From HRBIN29 sp034431815 (GTDB lineage: Bacteria > Chloroflexota > Dehalococcoidia > Tepidiformales > Tepidiformaceae), in NCBI GenBank assembly GCA_034431815.1, contig DAOUCS010000167.1, positions 1 to 37,112 of the forward strand: a stretch of 37,112 bases of DNA, in the 5' to 3' direction. Shown here in pieces: positions 1-8,527 of this stretch (the first letter of the stretch is position 1; every line of letters starts with the position of its first letter). The position numbers and the translations under genes were made by a program. The notes beneath the pieces are model-generated. The model saw nothing but the letters and a program-made list of their open reading frames with translations, was not told the DNA's origin and ran no database searches.

Positions 1-246
1 GCCCAGTTCGGACAGCGCCTCAGCCGCGGCCGGCAGGGGATGACCGCCCGTGAGGCTGCGGACGCCGGCGGCGAGCTGCGCTGCGGTCTCCGCTGGCGTG
101 AGCCAGCGGCCGTCCCGCGAGATGCCGAAGGGCACCGGCTCCCAGCGCTCGCGATCGAAGGCAGCCATCACGTTCCGGGCGCTGACCAGGCTCACTTCGT
201 GCTCGCCCGACTTTCCGCCGAAGATCACCGCAACGCGTTTCCTAAT
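1..246 (-). CDS. ddl: D-alanine--D-alanine ligase, N-terminal part (cut by window edge)
   Basis: Joins two D-alanines with ATP to make the dipeptide that MurF adds to the peptidoglycan precursor in the cytoplasm. Only the N-terminal ~80 residues are inside the window. The Ddl signature GGKSGEHEVSL is clear, and its Glu is the usual N-terminal catalytic residue. No ATG, GTG or TTG lies in frame upstream of the family's first beta strand. The first conventional start is GTG at 228-226, which would begin at IFGGKSG and remove that strand. An ATT at 246-244 gives IRKRVAVIFGGKSGEHE, a typical Ddl beginning, and GGGGGAG sits 4 nt before it. I therefore place the start at ATT, overlapping the murB stop by one base; this start choice is inference. 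Last visible gene of the dcw cluster; ftsQ, ftsA and ftsZ may follow outside. Confidence 0.85.
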   Translation of the reverse strand, partial: MRKRVAVIFGGKSGEHEVSLVSARNVMAAFDRERWEPVPFGISRDGRWLTPAETAAQLAAGVRSLTGGHPLPAAAEALSELG

Positions 247-1156
247 CCCACTCCCCCACGAAAGCGACCTCGCGTTCGAGGCGAATGCCGAACTGCTCGA
301 ACACCCGGCGCTCGGCCTCTTCCACCAGCCAGGCGACGTCGGCCGCCTTGGCGTGGCCGAGGTTCACGAAAAAGTTGCAGTGCTGCTCTGAGATCGCCGC
401 GTCGCCCCGTCGCGCTCCTCGGAGGCCTACTGCGTCGATGAGCTTCCACGCTGGAGCACTCGGCGGGTTCTTGAACATGGAGCCCGCGTTGCGGCCCCGG
501 GGCTGCGCTGCCAGCCGGCGGCGGTCGTACTCGGCGGCGAGGGCTGTGAGCTCGCGGGCGTCTCCCGGTTCGAGCGCCAGCTCCACCTCGAGCACGGCCT
601 TGCCCGCAAACGCCCCGTGCGTGAACACGCTGCCCCGATACACCAGCCCCAGACGCTCGGCCGGTACCCACTCCTCGCCCTCCCCGGGGGCAAAGATGCG
701 GACCGCCATGAGGACGTCGGCGAGGCAGCCACCGTAGGCTCCCGCGTTGTACACAACCGCGCCGCCGAACGTTCCCGGAATGCCAACTGCCCACGCCAAG
801 CCTGCGATGCCCTGGCGGCACGCGCGGCGGGCGAAGGCTGCGAAGGACACGCCGCTCTCGAGGCGGAACCGGTAGGCGCCAAGGCTCCGCTCGGCCCGGG
901 CGCGGTTGTCGATGACCACGCCCCGAATGCCCCGGTCGCTCACGAGGATGTTCGAGCCGCTCCCCAGGACGAAGACCGGAGCGCCTTCGCGTGCGGCGGC
1001 CGCCATCGCACCGGCGAGCGCCTCAGCGCTCCGAACGGTGACGAAGAGGTCGGCCGGCCCGCCAATGCCGAAGGTCGTGTGCCGCGCCAGCGGCTCCCTC
1101 AGGCGGACCTCGCCGAACGATGCGAAAGTCCGTGCCAGGCCCTCGAAGGCGCTCAC
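242..1156 (-). CDS. murB: UDP-N-acetylenolpyruvoylglucosamine reductase
   Basis: Flavoprotein that reduces UDP-GlcNAc-enolpyruvate to UDP-MurNAc with NADPH, the second committed step of peptidoglycan precursor synthesis. 304 aa, normal for a short (type II) MurB. The FAD-binding motif GSGSN is at about 65-69, GIPGTFGGAVVYNAGAYG at 125-142, and NAGSMFKNP at 223-231, whose Ser is the expected proton donor. The C-terminal LEREV (293-297) holds the conserved glutamates. The GTG start at 1156-1154 overlaps the murC stop as GTGA. The same frame stays open far upstream, but that extension is Arg/Pro/Ala-rich and lies inside murC, so it is not coding. The gene sits in the dcw cluster between murC and ddl. 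Confidence 0.95.
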   Translation of the reverse strand: MSAFEGLARTFASFGEVRLREPLARHTTFGIGGPADLFVTVRSAEALAGAMAAAAREGAPVFVLGSGSNILVSDRGIRGVVIDNRARAERSLGAYRFRLESGVSFAAFARRACRQGIAGLAWAVGIPGTFGGAVVYNAGAYGGCLADVLMAVRIFAPGEGEEWVPAERLGLVYRGSVFTHGAFAGKAVLEVELALEPGDARELTALAAEYDRRRLAAQPRGRNAGSMFKNPPSAPAWKLIDAVGLRGARRGDAAISEQHCNFFVNLGHAKAADVAWLVEEAERRVFEQFGIRLEREVAFVGEWD

Positions 1157-2517
1157 GGTGTGCCCTCCAGGATTCGCCGCCCCACTTCGAACACGTCGCC
1201 TGCGCCGATGGTCAGGATGACGTCGCCGGGCCGAGCAGCCTGCCAGGCGAGCCGGGCGGCCGTCTCGAAGTCGGGGGCGTAGTGGGCCGGCGGCCGCCGG
1301 ATTGCGGCTGCCAGGTCGCGGGCGCCGCGCCCGGGCTGCGGCTGCTCGCGGGCCGCGTACGTCTCGAGGATCACGAGGAAGTCGAGCCCGTCCCAACAGT
1401 CGAGCCAAGACTCCCACAGGTAGGCGATGCGGGAGTACGTGTGCGGTTGGTGCACGCCGATGAGCCTCGCGTGCGGATACAGCCGGCGTGCGGCCGTCAG
1501 CGTCGCCCGCACTTCGGTGGGATGATGCGCGTAGTCGTCGACGACGCGGACGCCGTCGCGCTCGCCGAGAAGCTCGAGCCGCCGCTTCGCCCCGGCGAAG
1601 GCGGCGACAGACGCCACGGCGTCCTTCGGCTCGACCCCGAAGGCCGCGGCTGCCGCGATGGCCGCTGCGGCATTGCGCGCGAAGTGCTCCCCCGGAACGC
1701 GGCAGGTGAAGTCGAGGCACTCGCCGCCGGGCGTCGCGAGGGTGAAACGCGCGCCTTCCGGTTCGGGCCGGAACGCGCGGATGTGCCAGCGGGCTGCCGC
1801 GTCGAAGCCGTACGGCTCGTCGGCGATATCCGCCCGGCCTGCCGCCTCCACGGCTGCTCGCGCTCCGGGATCGTCGGCGCACCAGATGAGCGTCCCGCCC
1901 GGCTGAAGCCGCCGCACGAAGGCCGTGAAGGCGTCGCGATATGCGTCCGCCGTGCCGAAGAAATCGAGGTGGTCCGGCTCGACGTTCGTGATCACCGCCA
2001 CCGCAGGCTCGTAGGCGAGGAAGGCGTTCTTGTATTCGTCCGCCTCGACGACGCACTCCGGTCCGCCCCACGCGGCGTGGCTCCCGAGGTCGCGGGACTC
2101 GCCCCCGAGGAGGTACATCGGCGTCCGGCCCGCCCTGCGGAGGATGAAGGCCAGGAGGCTCGACGTCGTGGTCTTCCCATGGGATCCGGCGACCGCCGCT
2201 ACCCGTTTGCCCGCGATGAGCTCCGCCACCATCTCGGCCCGGCCCCGCACAGGGATCCCGCGGCGGAAGGCGGCGGCGATTTCCGGATGCTCTTCCAGTA
2301 TCGCCGCGGTGCGAACGAGCATGGCTGCGCCCTCGAGGTGGGAGGGGTCGTGACCTTGCACGACGGCGATGCCGCGAGCAGCGAGCCGCTCGGTGAGGTC
2401 GGTGACCTGCAGGTCGCAGCCCGTCACCGGGATGCCCCGCTCGTGGAGCAGGAGGGCGATGGCGGACATGTGGATGCCGCCGATCCCCATCACGTGGACA
2501 GCGCCCCGCGCGCTCAT
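1153..2517 (-). CDS. murC: UDP-N-acetylmuramate--L-alanine ligase
   Basis: ATP-dependent Mur ligase that adds L-alanine to UDP-MurNAc in the cytoplasm. 454 aa, full length. The N-terminal UDP-binding Rossmann loop GIGGIHMSAIA (11-21) has His where most MurC proteins have a small residue. The ATP P-loop is GSHGKTT (111-117); EADEY is at 158-162 and NVEPDHLDFF at 178-187. The C-terminal domain carries DDYAHHPTEV, typical of MurC. The start used is ATG 2517, which overlaps the murG stop as ATGA. An in-frame ATG at 2523 is equally possible, because GGAGG lies 4 nt before it and 10 nt before the downstream ATG. Expected to be translationally coupled to murG and murB. Confidence 0.95.
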   Translation of the reverse strand: MSARGAVHVMGIGGIHMSAIALLLHERGIPVTGCDLQVTDLTERLAARGIAVVQGHDPSHLEGAAMLVRTAAILEEHPEIAAAFRRGIPVRGRAEMVAELIAGKRVAAVAGSHGKTTTSSLLAFILRRAGRTPMYLLGGESRDLGSHAAWGGPECVVEADEYKNAFLAYEPAVAVITNVEPDHLDFFGTADAYRDAFTAFVRRLQPGGTLIWCADDPGARAAVEAAGRADIADEPYGFDAAARWHIRAFRPEPEGARFTLATPGGECLDFTCRVPGEHFARNAAAAIAAAAAFGVEPKDAVASVAAFAGAKRRLELLGERDGVRVVDDYAHHPTEVRATLTAARRLYPHARLIGVHQPHTYSRIAYLWESWLDCWDGLDFLVILETYAAREQPQPGRGARDLAAAIRRPPAHYAPDFETAARLAWQAARPGDVILTIGAGDVFEVGRRILEGTP

Positions 2518-3602
2518 CGCCATGCCACCTCCAACACGAGGTGCGCGATGGCTTCGGCCGCATCCGGACGGGCGAGCCTCGCCGCGGCCGAGGCCATCGC
2601 CCAGCGCCGGTCCTCGTCGTCGAGGAGCTCGAGGACGGTCGGAACGAGCCGCTCCAGCTCGTGCTCTTCGAGCACGACGGCTGCCCCGGCCTCGGCGAGC
2701 CAACGGGCGTTCGCGCGCTGGTGTCCGCCGGCGTACGTCCCGGGGACGAGCACTGCCGGGAGCGCCGCCGCCGGCAGCTCTCCGAGCACGGATGCCCCCG
2801 CCCGCATCACCGCGAGGTCAACTGCCCGCATCACCACTGGGAGGTCCTCCCGGTACGCTTCGGGCAGGTATCGCTTCCGGAGTGCAGGAGGCAGCGCGTT
2901 CTGGCCAGCGCGGGCTGCTTCGAGATCGCGGGGGCCGGTGACGTGGAGAACGAGCGCGGCGCGGCAGAGCGTCTCCAGTCCGCCGAACACCGCCCGGTTG
3001 ATGGCCTGGGCTCCCTGCGTTGCGCCGGCAACGAGCAACACGCGCTCCTCTTCGGCGATGCCCAGCGCTCGTCGTGCTGAAGCGCGGTCGAAGGCGAAGA
3101 AGGCAGCCCGCACCGGATACCCTGTCACCCGCGTCTTCGTTGCGGGGAGGTGGCGGAGCGCCGCCTCGGTCGCCGTTGCGATGCGGGTGGCCAGCCACCG
3201 CTCCGCCCGTACGGCAAGGCCCGGCTCGACGTCGGGGAGGTAGACGATGAGCGGCCGCCGCAGGAGACGGGCGGCGAGGGCCGTCGGGAAGCTCCCGTAG
3301 CCGCCGGTGCTGAAGACGACGTGGGGATCGAACCGTCGGAGGGCCGCGGCGGCGATGGCCGTCCCCTTGGCGATGGTGAACAGATTCCGGGCCAGCGCTG
3401 CCGGGCCGCGGCCTCGCACCGGCGCTGCCGGCACCCGTTCGAAAGCGAGGCCGGCGCGCTCGGCCAGCGCTCGCTCGCCGCGGTCGTCCGGCCCGAAGAA
3501 GCGGGCTTCGGCGTCCGGCCGGAGCGTACGCAACGCCTCCCACACCGCCACCGCGGGAAGGATGTGGCCGCCGGTGCCGCCAGCGGCGAGCGCGACCCTC
3601 AT
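2514..3602 (-). CDS. murG: UDP-GlcNAc:undecaprenyl-pyrophosphoryl-MurNAc-pentapeptide GlcNAc transferase
   Basis: GT28 glycosyltransferase that turns lipid I into lipid II on the inner face of the membrane. 362 aa, normal length. The N-terminal glycine-rich loop GGTGGHI is at 8-14, a second one, GGYGSFP, near 100, and the UDP-GlcNAc-binding C-terminal segment reads GASVLGELPAAALPAVLVPG followed by HQRANA. The usual HEQN motif of the N-terminal domain is replaced by LPDVEPG, a notable difference from the E. coli enzyme. ATG at 3602 overlaps the ftsW stop (ATGA), with GGAGGAG about 8 nt upstream. Position between ftsW and murC is the classic dcw order. Confidence 0.94.
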   Translation of the reverse strand: MRVALAAGGTGGHILPAVAVWEALRTLRPDAEARFFGPDDRGERALAERAGLAFERVPAAPVRGRGPAALARNLFTIAKGTAIAAAALRRFDPHVVFSTGGYGSFPTALAARLLRRPLIVYLPDVEPGLAVRAERWLATRIATATEAALRHLPATKTRVTGYPVRAAFFAFDRASARRALGIAEEERVLLVAGATQGAQAINRAVFGGLETLCRAALVLHVTGPRDLEAARAGQNALPPALRKRYLPEAYREDLPVVMRAVDLAVMRAGASVLGELPAAALPAVLVPGTYAGGHQRANARWLAEAGAAVVLEEHELERLVPTVLELLDDEDRRWAMASAAARLARPDAAEAIAHLVLEVAWR

Positions 3603-4783
3603 CCTGGTCTCCTCCGGACGATTTGCCGCCGCGATGTCGGCTCGTGCTCCCGGTCGAGGTACCCGCCGCGGTCGCGGCCGAAGCGGGAGATGTTGACAAG
3701 CACGCCGAGGGCGAGCAGCTCGGCCGCCAGCGCGCTTCCTCCGTAGCTGAGGAACGGCAGCGGCACGCCTGTGAGGGGGATGAGCCGGACGATGCCGCCG
3801 ATGTTCACGAGCGCCTGGGCCGTGAGCCACGTGGTGATGCCCGTTGCCACCAGGAGGCCGAACTGGTCCCGCGCGCGCCGCGCGGCCTGGTACCCGAGCA
3901 CCATGAGCAGGAGCAGGAGCAGGAGGACGCTGGCCGTACCCACTAGTCCGAGCTCCTCCCCGAGCACGGCGAACACGCCGTCGGTGTGGCTTTCGGGGAT
4001 GTAGAAGAACTTCCCGCGGCTGGCCCCCAGGCCGACGCCGGTGGGCCCGCCGTTGCCGAGGGCGATGAGCGCCTGCAGCGTCTGGAAGCCGTGGCCCAGG
4101 GGGTCGCGCTCCGCATCGAGGAACGCCAGGATGCGGTTCATCCGGTATCCCTCGGTCGTGGCCAAGAACGCCAACGCCGCCGCCACTGTCGCGCCGAGGG
4201 TGGCCATCTGCGCGAGCGTTGCCCCCGCCACCCAGAACATCACCACGGTGGTAATGACGATGATGGCGGTGGTGCCCAGGTTCGGCTGCATCATGATGAG
4301 CACGCCGACGCCGCCGACGATGAACACGAACGGCAGCAGTCCGTTCTGCATGCTGCGGATGCTGCTTCCTTTCGCGGCCAGCCACGCGGCCACGTAGATG
4401 ATGACCGTGAGCTTGGCGAATTCCGCCGGCTGTACTGAGAACTCGCCGAAGCCCAGCCAGCGTTTCGCTCCGCCCGCTTCCTGGCCTGCCACCAGCACTG
4501 CCAGCAGCACGGCAATCGTGCCCCCCATAATTGGCAGCGCCAGCGGCCGGTAGATGCGGTAATCCGTACGCATTGCTGCGACCATGAGCACCAAGCCGAG
4601 CGCTGCCCACATCGCCTGGCGGACGACGTAGTACTGCCCGTCGCCGAAGCGGGCGAGCCCGATGACGAAGCTGGAGCTGTAGACCATCACCAGCCCCAGC
4701 GCGGTGAGGACCCCCGCCACCACCACGATGGCGTACTCGGGCCGCCCGGGACGCCACTCGCCTGTGCGTTCGATGGCGGTCAT
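3599..4783 (-). CDS. ftsW: SEDS-family septal peptidoglycan glycosyltransferase FtsW
   Basis: Polytopic membrane protein that polymerises lipid II into glycan strands at the division septum with its class B PBP partner (FtsI, encoded in the same cluster). 394 aa with about ten hydrophobic segments. SEDS hallmarks are GAKRWLGFGEFSVQPAEFAK in the loop after the first transmembrane segments, SHTDGVFAVLGEELG, whose Asp is the expected catalytic residue, and LPFLSYGGSAL near the C terminus. The C-terminal ~30 residues are basic and likely cytoplasmic. ATG at 4783 overlaps the murD stop (ATGA), and GAGGAGG lies upstream. RodA is the main alternative, but the position inside dcw favours FtsW. Confidence 0.94.
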   Translation of the reverse strand: MTAIERTGEWRPGRPEYAIVVVAGVLTALGLVMVYSSSFVIGLARFGDGQYYVVRQAMWAALGLVLMVAAMRTDYRIYRPLALPIMGGTIAVLLAVLVAGQEAGGAKRWLGFGEFSVQPAEFAKLTVIIYVAAWLAAKGSSIRSMQNGLLPFVFIVGGVGVLIMMQPNLGTTAIIVITTVVMFWVAGATLAQMATLGATVAAALAFLATTEGYRMNRILAFLDAERDPLGHGFQTLQALIALGNGGPTGVGLGASRGKFFYIPESHTDGVFAVLGEELGLVGTASVLLLLLLLMVLGYQAARRARDQFGLLVATGITTWLTAQALVNIGGIVRLIPLTGVPLPFLSYGGSALAAELLALGVLVNISRFGRDRGGYLDREHEPTSRRQIVRRRPG

Positions 4784-6189
4784 TCCGCTGCCTCCTCGAA
4801 GCCCGGCAGCGCGCGGACCAAGGCCGCAAACGCGTCGCCGCGGGCGGCGAAGTTCGGATAGGCATCGAAGCTCGTTGCCGCCGGCGAAAGGAGAACCGTG
4901 TCGCCGGGCCGGGCGATGGCTGCTGCTCGCTCCACTGCGGAGGGAAGGTCGGGAACGGTCTCGGTTGGCAGTACCCCGCGGAGCGCATCGGCGAACAGCG
5001 CCCCCGATTCGCCGAAGCAGATGGCCGCCCGGCAGCGCGCGGCAGCCTCGGCTCGGAGGCCCTCGAGCGGGAGGTGCTTCTCGCGCCCGCCGAGCAGGAG
5101 AACGATCGGCCCCGGAAACGACCGGAGGGCGGCGATGGTGCGCTCGGGCGTCGTCGCGATGCTGTCGTCCACGAAGCAGGCGCCGTTCACCGTGCCCACC
5201 ACCTGCAGCCGGTGGGGGAGCCCGCGGAACGTCCGGAGCACGGCTGCGGTCGCTTCGACGGGATATCCCGCCACGGCGGCGATGGCCGCCGCCATAACGG
5301 CGTTCGCGAGGTTGTGCTCGCCGCGGAGGGCGAGCTGCCGGGCGGGCAACGCATCGCGGACGTCCCCGTTGGCCGTCCGCACGACGACCCGCTCGCCGTC
5401 GAGCCAGGCCCCCGGTCCGCTCACCGGGCCCCGCAGCGACGTCCACCACACCGCGCTGCGGTACGTGCTCGCGAAGGCGGAGCTCACGGGGTCGTCGGCG
5501 TTGAGGACGACGACGTCCCCCTCGCCCTGGAAGGCGGCGATGTGACGCTTCAGCTCGACGTACTCCTCCCAGGTGAACTGGTCGAGGTGGTTCGGCGTCA
5601 CGTTCGTCAGGGCCGCGATAGCCGGGGATCGGTCCGTGTACTGCAGTTGCGTGTGGCTGATTTCCAGCACCACGTCGGCGTCGGCCGGCACCGCCTCGAT
5701 CCGCTCCAGCAAGGGTTCGCCGAGGTTCCCGCCGACGAGCACCGCCGGCCGGCAGCGCCGGGCGATCTCGCCGACGAGAGCGGTGGTGGTCGATTTCCCG
5801 CTCGACCCGGTGATGCCGATGACCCGCCGCGGCGGCGCCAAGCGCAACAGGAGCTGCATCTGCGAGACGACCGGGATGCCGAGGGCGCGCGCCCGCTCGA
5901 TGGCCCGGTCGGACCGCAGGATCGATTGGGAGACCGCGACGAGGTCGAACCCGTCGGGATGGATCAGCGGCTGGCCGAGGACCGCGCGCTCGATGCCGGG
6001 CGGCGGTTCCGCCCCGGCGGCGGCGAGCTGCTCCGCCGCGCGGGTGTCCGACATCGTCACGCGCGCTCCCCGGGCGAGCAGCCATCGGGCGAGGTCGCGC
6101 CCCTCGATGCCCAGGGAGTACACAAGGACCGGCCGTCCGCGAAGATCGGCCAGCACCTGGTCCAGCGTCGTCGGCTCGCGCGTCATCAT
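4780..6189 (-). CDS. murD: UDP-N-acetylmuramoyl-L-alanine--glutamate ligase (MurD family)
   Basis: Mur ligase expected to add glutamate to UDP-MurNAc-L-Ala. 469 aa, full length. The ATP loop GITGSSGKSTT is at 125-135. Other motifs differ from the textbook enzyme: EISHTQL instead of ELSSFQL, NVTPNHLDQF with Asn in place of the usual Asp, and DDSIATTPERT where E. coli has NDSKATN, so the Lys of that loop is Ile. These changes look like a coherent subfamily rather than decay, since the frame is intact and the domains are complete. Position between mraY and ftsW supports MurD. Whether D- or L-glutamate is the substrate cannot be read from sequence. Two adjacent ATGs (6189 and 6186) overlap the mraY stop; the choice is arbitrary. 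Confidence 0.9.
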   Translation of the reverse strand: MMTREPTTLDQVLADLRGRPVLVYSLGIEGRDLARWLLARGARVTMSDTRAAEQLAAAGAEPPPGIERAVLGQPLIHPDGFDLVAVSQSILRSDRAIERARALGIPVVSQMQLLLRLAPPRRVIGITGSSGKSTTTALVGEIARRCRPAVLVGGNLGEPLLERIEAVPADADVVLEISHTQLQYTDRSPAIAALTNVTPNHLDQFTWEEYVELKRHIAAFQGEGDVVVLNADDPVSSAFASTYRSAVWWTSLRGPVSGPGAWLDGERVVVRTANGDVRDALPARQLALRGEHNLANAVMAAAIAAVAGYPVEATAAVLRTFRGLPHRLQVVGTVNGACFVDDSIATTPERTIAALRSFPGPIVLLLGGREKHLPLEGLRAEAAARCRAAICFGESGALFADALRGVLPTETVPDLPSAVERAAAIARPGDTVLLSPAATSFDAYPNFAARGDAFAALVRALPGFEEAAE

Positions 6190-7157
6190 TCCGGCACCGC
6201 CAGCGCGAGGGCTACCCCGAGGAAGGCCGCCGCGATCGCCACGACCCAGAACCGGGTGACGATCTGCGTCTCGGCCCAGCCGATTTCTTCGAAGTGGTGG
6301 TGGAGCGGGGCGCGGCGGAAGACGCGCTTGCCCCCAGTGAGCTTGAAATACGAAATCTGGATGAGGTTGCTCGCTGCTTCGGCGACGAAGACGATCCCAA
6401 TGAGCGGCAGCAGCAGCCAGTGGCCCGTCATCAGGGCGACGATGGCCAGGCTCGAACCCAGTGCCAGGGCCCCTGTGTCGCCCATGATGATCTGCGCCGG
6501 GTGGGCGTTGTACCAGAGGAAGCCGAGGTTCGCCCCAGCGACGATCATGGCGAAGGTGGCGACGAACTCCTGACCCTGGACGAAGGCGATGATCCCGTAG
6601 GCCACGAAGGCGATGAGCGTCGTGCCGCCCGCCAGCGCGTCGAGGCCATCGGTGACCGCGACCGCGCTGGTCGTCGCGACGATGGTGGCCAGGGCGATGG
6701 CGATGTAGGCCGGGCCCAAGGCGTATTGGCCCAGCCACGGCACGTTGATCGACTCCACGCCGATTTGGTCGTAGAGCAGCCACGAAGCGGCGGCACCGAG
6801 GAGCGTCAAATAGCCGAGCTTGAACCGCCAGGAAAGCCCTCGGCCCCACCGCCGGCCCCGCAGGCTCCCCAGGTCGTCGATGAAGCCCGCCGCACCGGTG
6901 GCGCTGATCATCGCCACCGGCAGCAGGATCGAACGGTGGTTCCACCAATCGACCGCGACGGCTGCCACCAGGAAGGTCGGCACCCAAATGATGAACCCGC
7001 CGAAGGTCGGGGTGCCTGCCTTCTTCTGGTGCGTGGCGGGCTGGTACTCACTGATTTCCTTCCCGATTCCCCGGGACCGCAGGTAGCGCACGATGGGCCA
7101 GCCGAGCGCCAGCGACACCAGGAAGGCAATCGCACCCGAGACGAGGGCGTGGATCAC
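6186..7157 (-). CDS. mraY: Phospho-N-acetylmuramoyl-pentapeptide-transferase
   Basis: Integral membrane enzyme that transfers phospho-MurNAc-pentapeptide to undecaprenyl phosphate to form lipid I. 323 aa with about ten hydrophobic segments. MraY marks are KAGTPTFGG (46-54), GFIDD, NAHPAQIIMGDTGALALG and APLHHHFE. The loop that is usually NAVNLTDGLDGLA reads SAVAVTDGLDALA: the Asp residues remain but both Asn residues are gone. GTG start at 7157 overlaps the murF stop as GTGA. The order murF-mraY-murD is canonical. Confidence 0.95.
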   Translation of the reverse strand: MIHALVSGAIAFLVSLALGWPIVRYLRSRGIGKEISEYQPATHQKKAGTPTFGGFIIWVPTFLVAAVAVDWWNHRSILLPVAMISATGAAGFIDDLGSLRGRRWGRGLSWRFKLGYLTLLGAAASWLLYDQIGVESINVPWLGQYALGPAYIAIALATIVATTSAVAVTDGLDALAGGTTLIAFVAYGIIAFVQGQEFVATFAMIVAGANLGFLWYNAHPAQIIMGDTGALALGSSLAIVALMTGHWLLLPLIGIVFVAEAASNLIQISYFKLTGGKRVFRRAPLHHHFEEIGWAETQIVTRFWVVAIAAAFLGVALALAVPE

Positions 7158-8527
7158 GCGCCTTCCTCCAGCCGGGGGATGACGGTCTCGAACGCCTGCC
7201 CTCGCGATGCCTTCACCAGCACCACGTCGCCAGGGCGGAGCTGCGGCGCGAGCCAGCCCGCTGCCTCATCCTTGCTGGCGAACCACACCACGCGGGCGCC
7301 AGCCTGCTCCGCCTCGTCGGCAAGCGGCATCGCCAATTCGCCCGAGACCACCACTAGGTCGCAGCATTCGGCCGCGACGCGGCCGATGCGACGGTGCTCC
7401 GATTCGGAATAGGGGCCCAGCTCGGCCATCCCGCCCAAGAAGGCGATGCGCCGGCCTTCGCGCGCCGCCAGGAAGCGGAGCGCCCCCTCCATCGATGCCG
7501 GGCTGGCGTTGTACCGGTCGTCGAGGACCAGCCAGCCGCCTCGTCCGCGGCGCGGCACCATGCGCCCGGAAGGGCGTGCGCTCGACAGCAGCGCGGTGCC
7601 GTCCACGAGGCTGAGGCCGAGGGCGAGGCACGCGCCGAGGGCGGTAAGCGCTGCCGCGAGCGTATGGACTCCCGGCAGCGGCGACCGCGCCGTGGCGAAC
7701 TCCCCGCCGAACCGGACGTCGAACTCCACGCCTTCGAGCCCGAGATCGCGGACCGCCACGGCGCGGAGGTCGGCGTCGGCGCCCGTTCCGAAGGTGACTA
7801 CTCGGCACGGCAACGAATCCCGCGCCGCCGCGACTCGGGGGTCGTCGGCGTTCAGCAGCGCGGTCCCCTCCGGCGGCAGGCTTCGCACGAGCGACAGCTT
7901 CTCCCGGGCGATGTCATCGATGGTGCCCACCTTTTCCGCGTGGGTCGCCCCGATGTTGAGCACCGCGCCGATGCGCGGTTCGGCGATGCCGCACAGCTGG
8001 GCGATCTCGCCCTGGCGGTCCATCGCGATCTCCAACACCGACACCTCGTGGTCCCGACGCAGGCTCATGAGCGCCAGGGGAAGCCCTTCGTACGAGTTGA
8101 AGTTCTCCTTGCTCCGATGGGTTCGGAACCGGCCGGCAAGCGTTGCTGCCGTGAGCTCCTTGGCAGAGGTCTTCCCCACCGTTCCGGTGATCCCCACCAC
8201 AGTCACGCCGCAACTCCGACGCCAGGCGCGCGCCAGGGCTGCCATGGCCGCGCGCGTGTCGGCTGTGACGGCGATGGTCCGCCCCGGCGGCGACGGGGCG
8301 TCGGTACGCTCGCACACCACCGCGGTGGCGCCCCGCTCGAGGGCGTCCGCGACGAAATCGTTTCCGTCGAGATGCTCGCCCCGAAACGCGGCGAACAGGT
8401 CGCCCGGCTTCGCCTGTCGCGAATCGGCCACGCCGTCGCGGATCTCCGCGCTCCCGCCGAAGCGGACGTCCGCCCCCGCGGCCGACAGGATGTCGCGCAT
8501 GAAGTCGGTCGTCAGGTGGGCGGTCAT
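7154..8527 (-). CDS. murF: UDP-N-acetylmuramoyl-tripeptide--D-alanyl-D-alanine ligase
   Basis: Mur ligase that adds the D-Ala-D-Ala dipeptide (made by Ddl) to UDP-MurNAc-tripeptide. 457 aa, normal. The N-terminal MurF-type substrate domain includes DSRQAKPGDLFAAFRGEHLD, from about residue 35. The ATP loop GITGTVGKTSAKE starts at about 113, with Val where most Mur ligases have Asn. KENFNSYEGLPLALM (140-154) and LEIAMDRQGEI are MurF-like. ATG at 8527 overlaps the ftsI stop (ATGA). It directly follows ftsI, where murE would normally intervene, so its tripeptide substrate must depend on a MurE encoded elsewhere. Confidence 0.94.
   Translation of the reverse strand: MTAHLTTDFMRDILSAAGADVRFGGSAEIRDGVADSRQAKPGDLFAAFRGEHLDGNDFVADALERGATAVVCERTDAPSPPGRTIAVTADTRAAMAALARAWRRSCGVTVVGITGTVGKTSAKELTAATLAGRFRTHRSKENFNSYEGLPLALMSLRRDHEVSVLEIAMDRQGEIAQLCGIAEPRIGAVLNIGATHAEKVGTIDDIAREKLSLVRSLPPEGTALLNADDPRVAAARDSLPCRVVTFGTGADADLRAVAVRDLGLEGVEFDVRFGGEFATARSPLPGVHTLAAALTALGACLALGLSLVDGTALLSSARPSGRMVPRRGRGGWLVLDDRYNASPASMEGALRFLAAREGRRIAFLGGMAELGPYSESEHRRIGRVAAECCDLVVVSGELAMPLADEAEQAGARVVWFASKDEAAGWLAPQLRPGDVVLVKASRGQAFETVIPRLEEGA

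Noticed and set aside
1157..2563. Open upstream extension of the murB frame
   Set aside because: It lies within murC, is very rich in Arg, Pro, Ala and Gly, and resembles no family; a shadow frame of high-G+C DNA.
1120..3243. Long plus-strand open frame opposite murC and murG
   Set aside because: Composition is that of an antisense shadow and both opposite genes are clearly coding.
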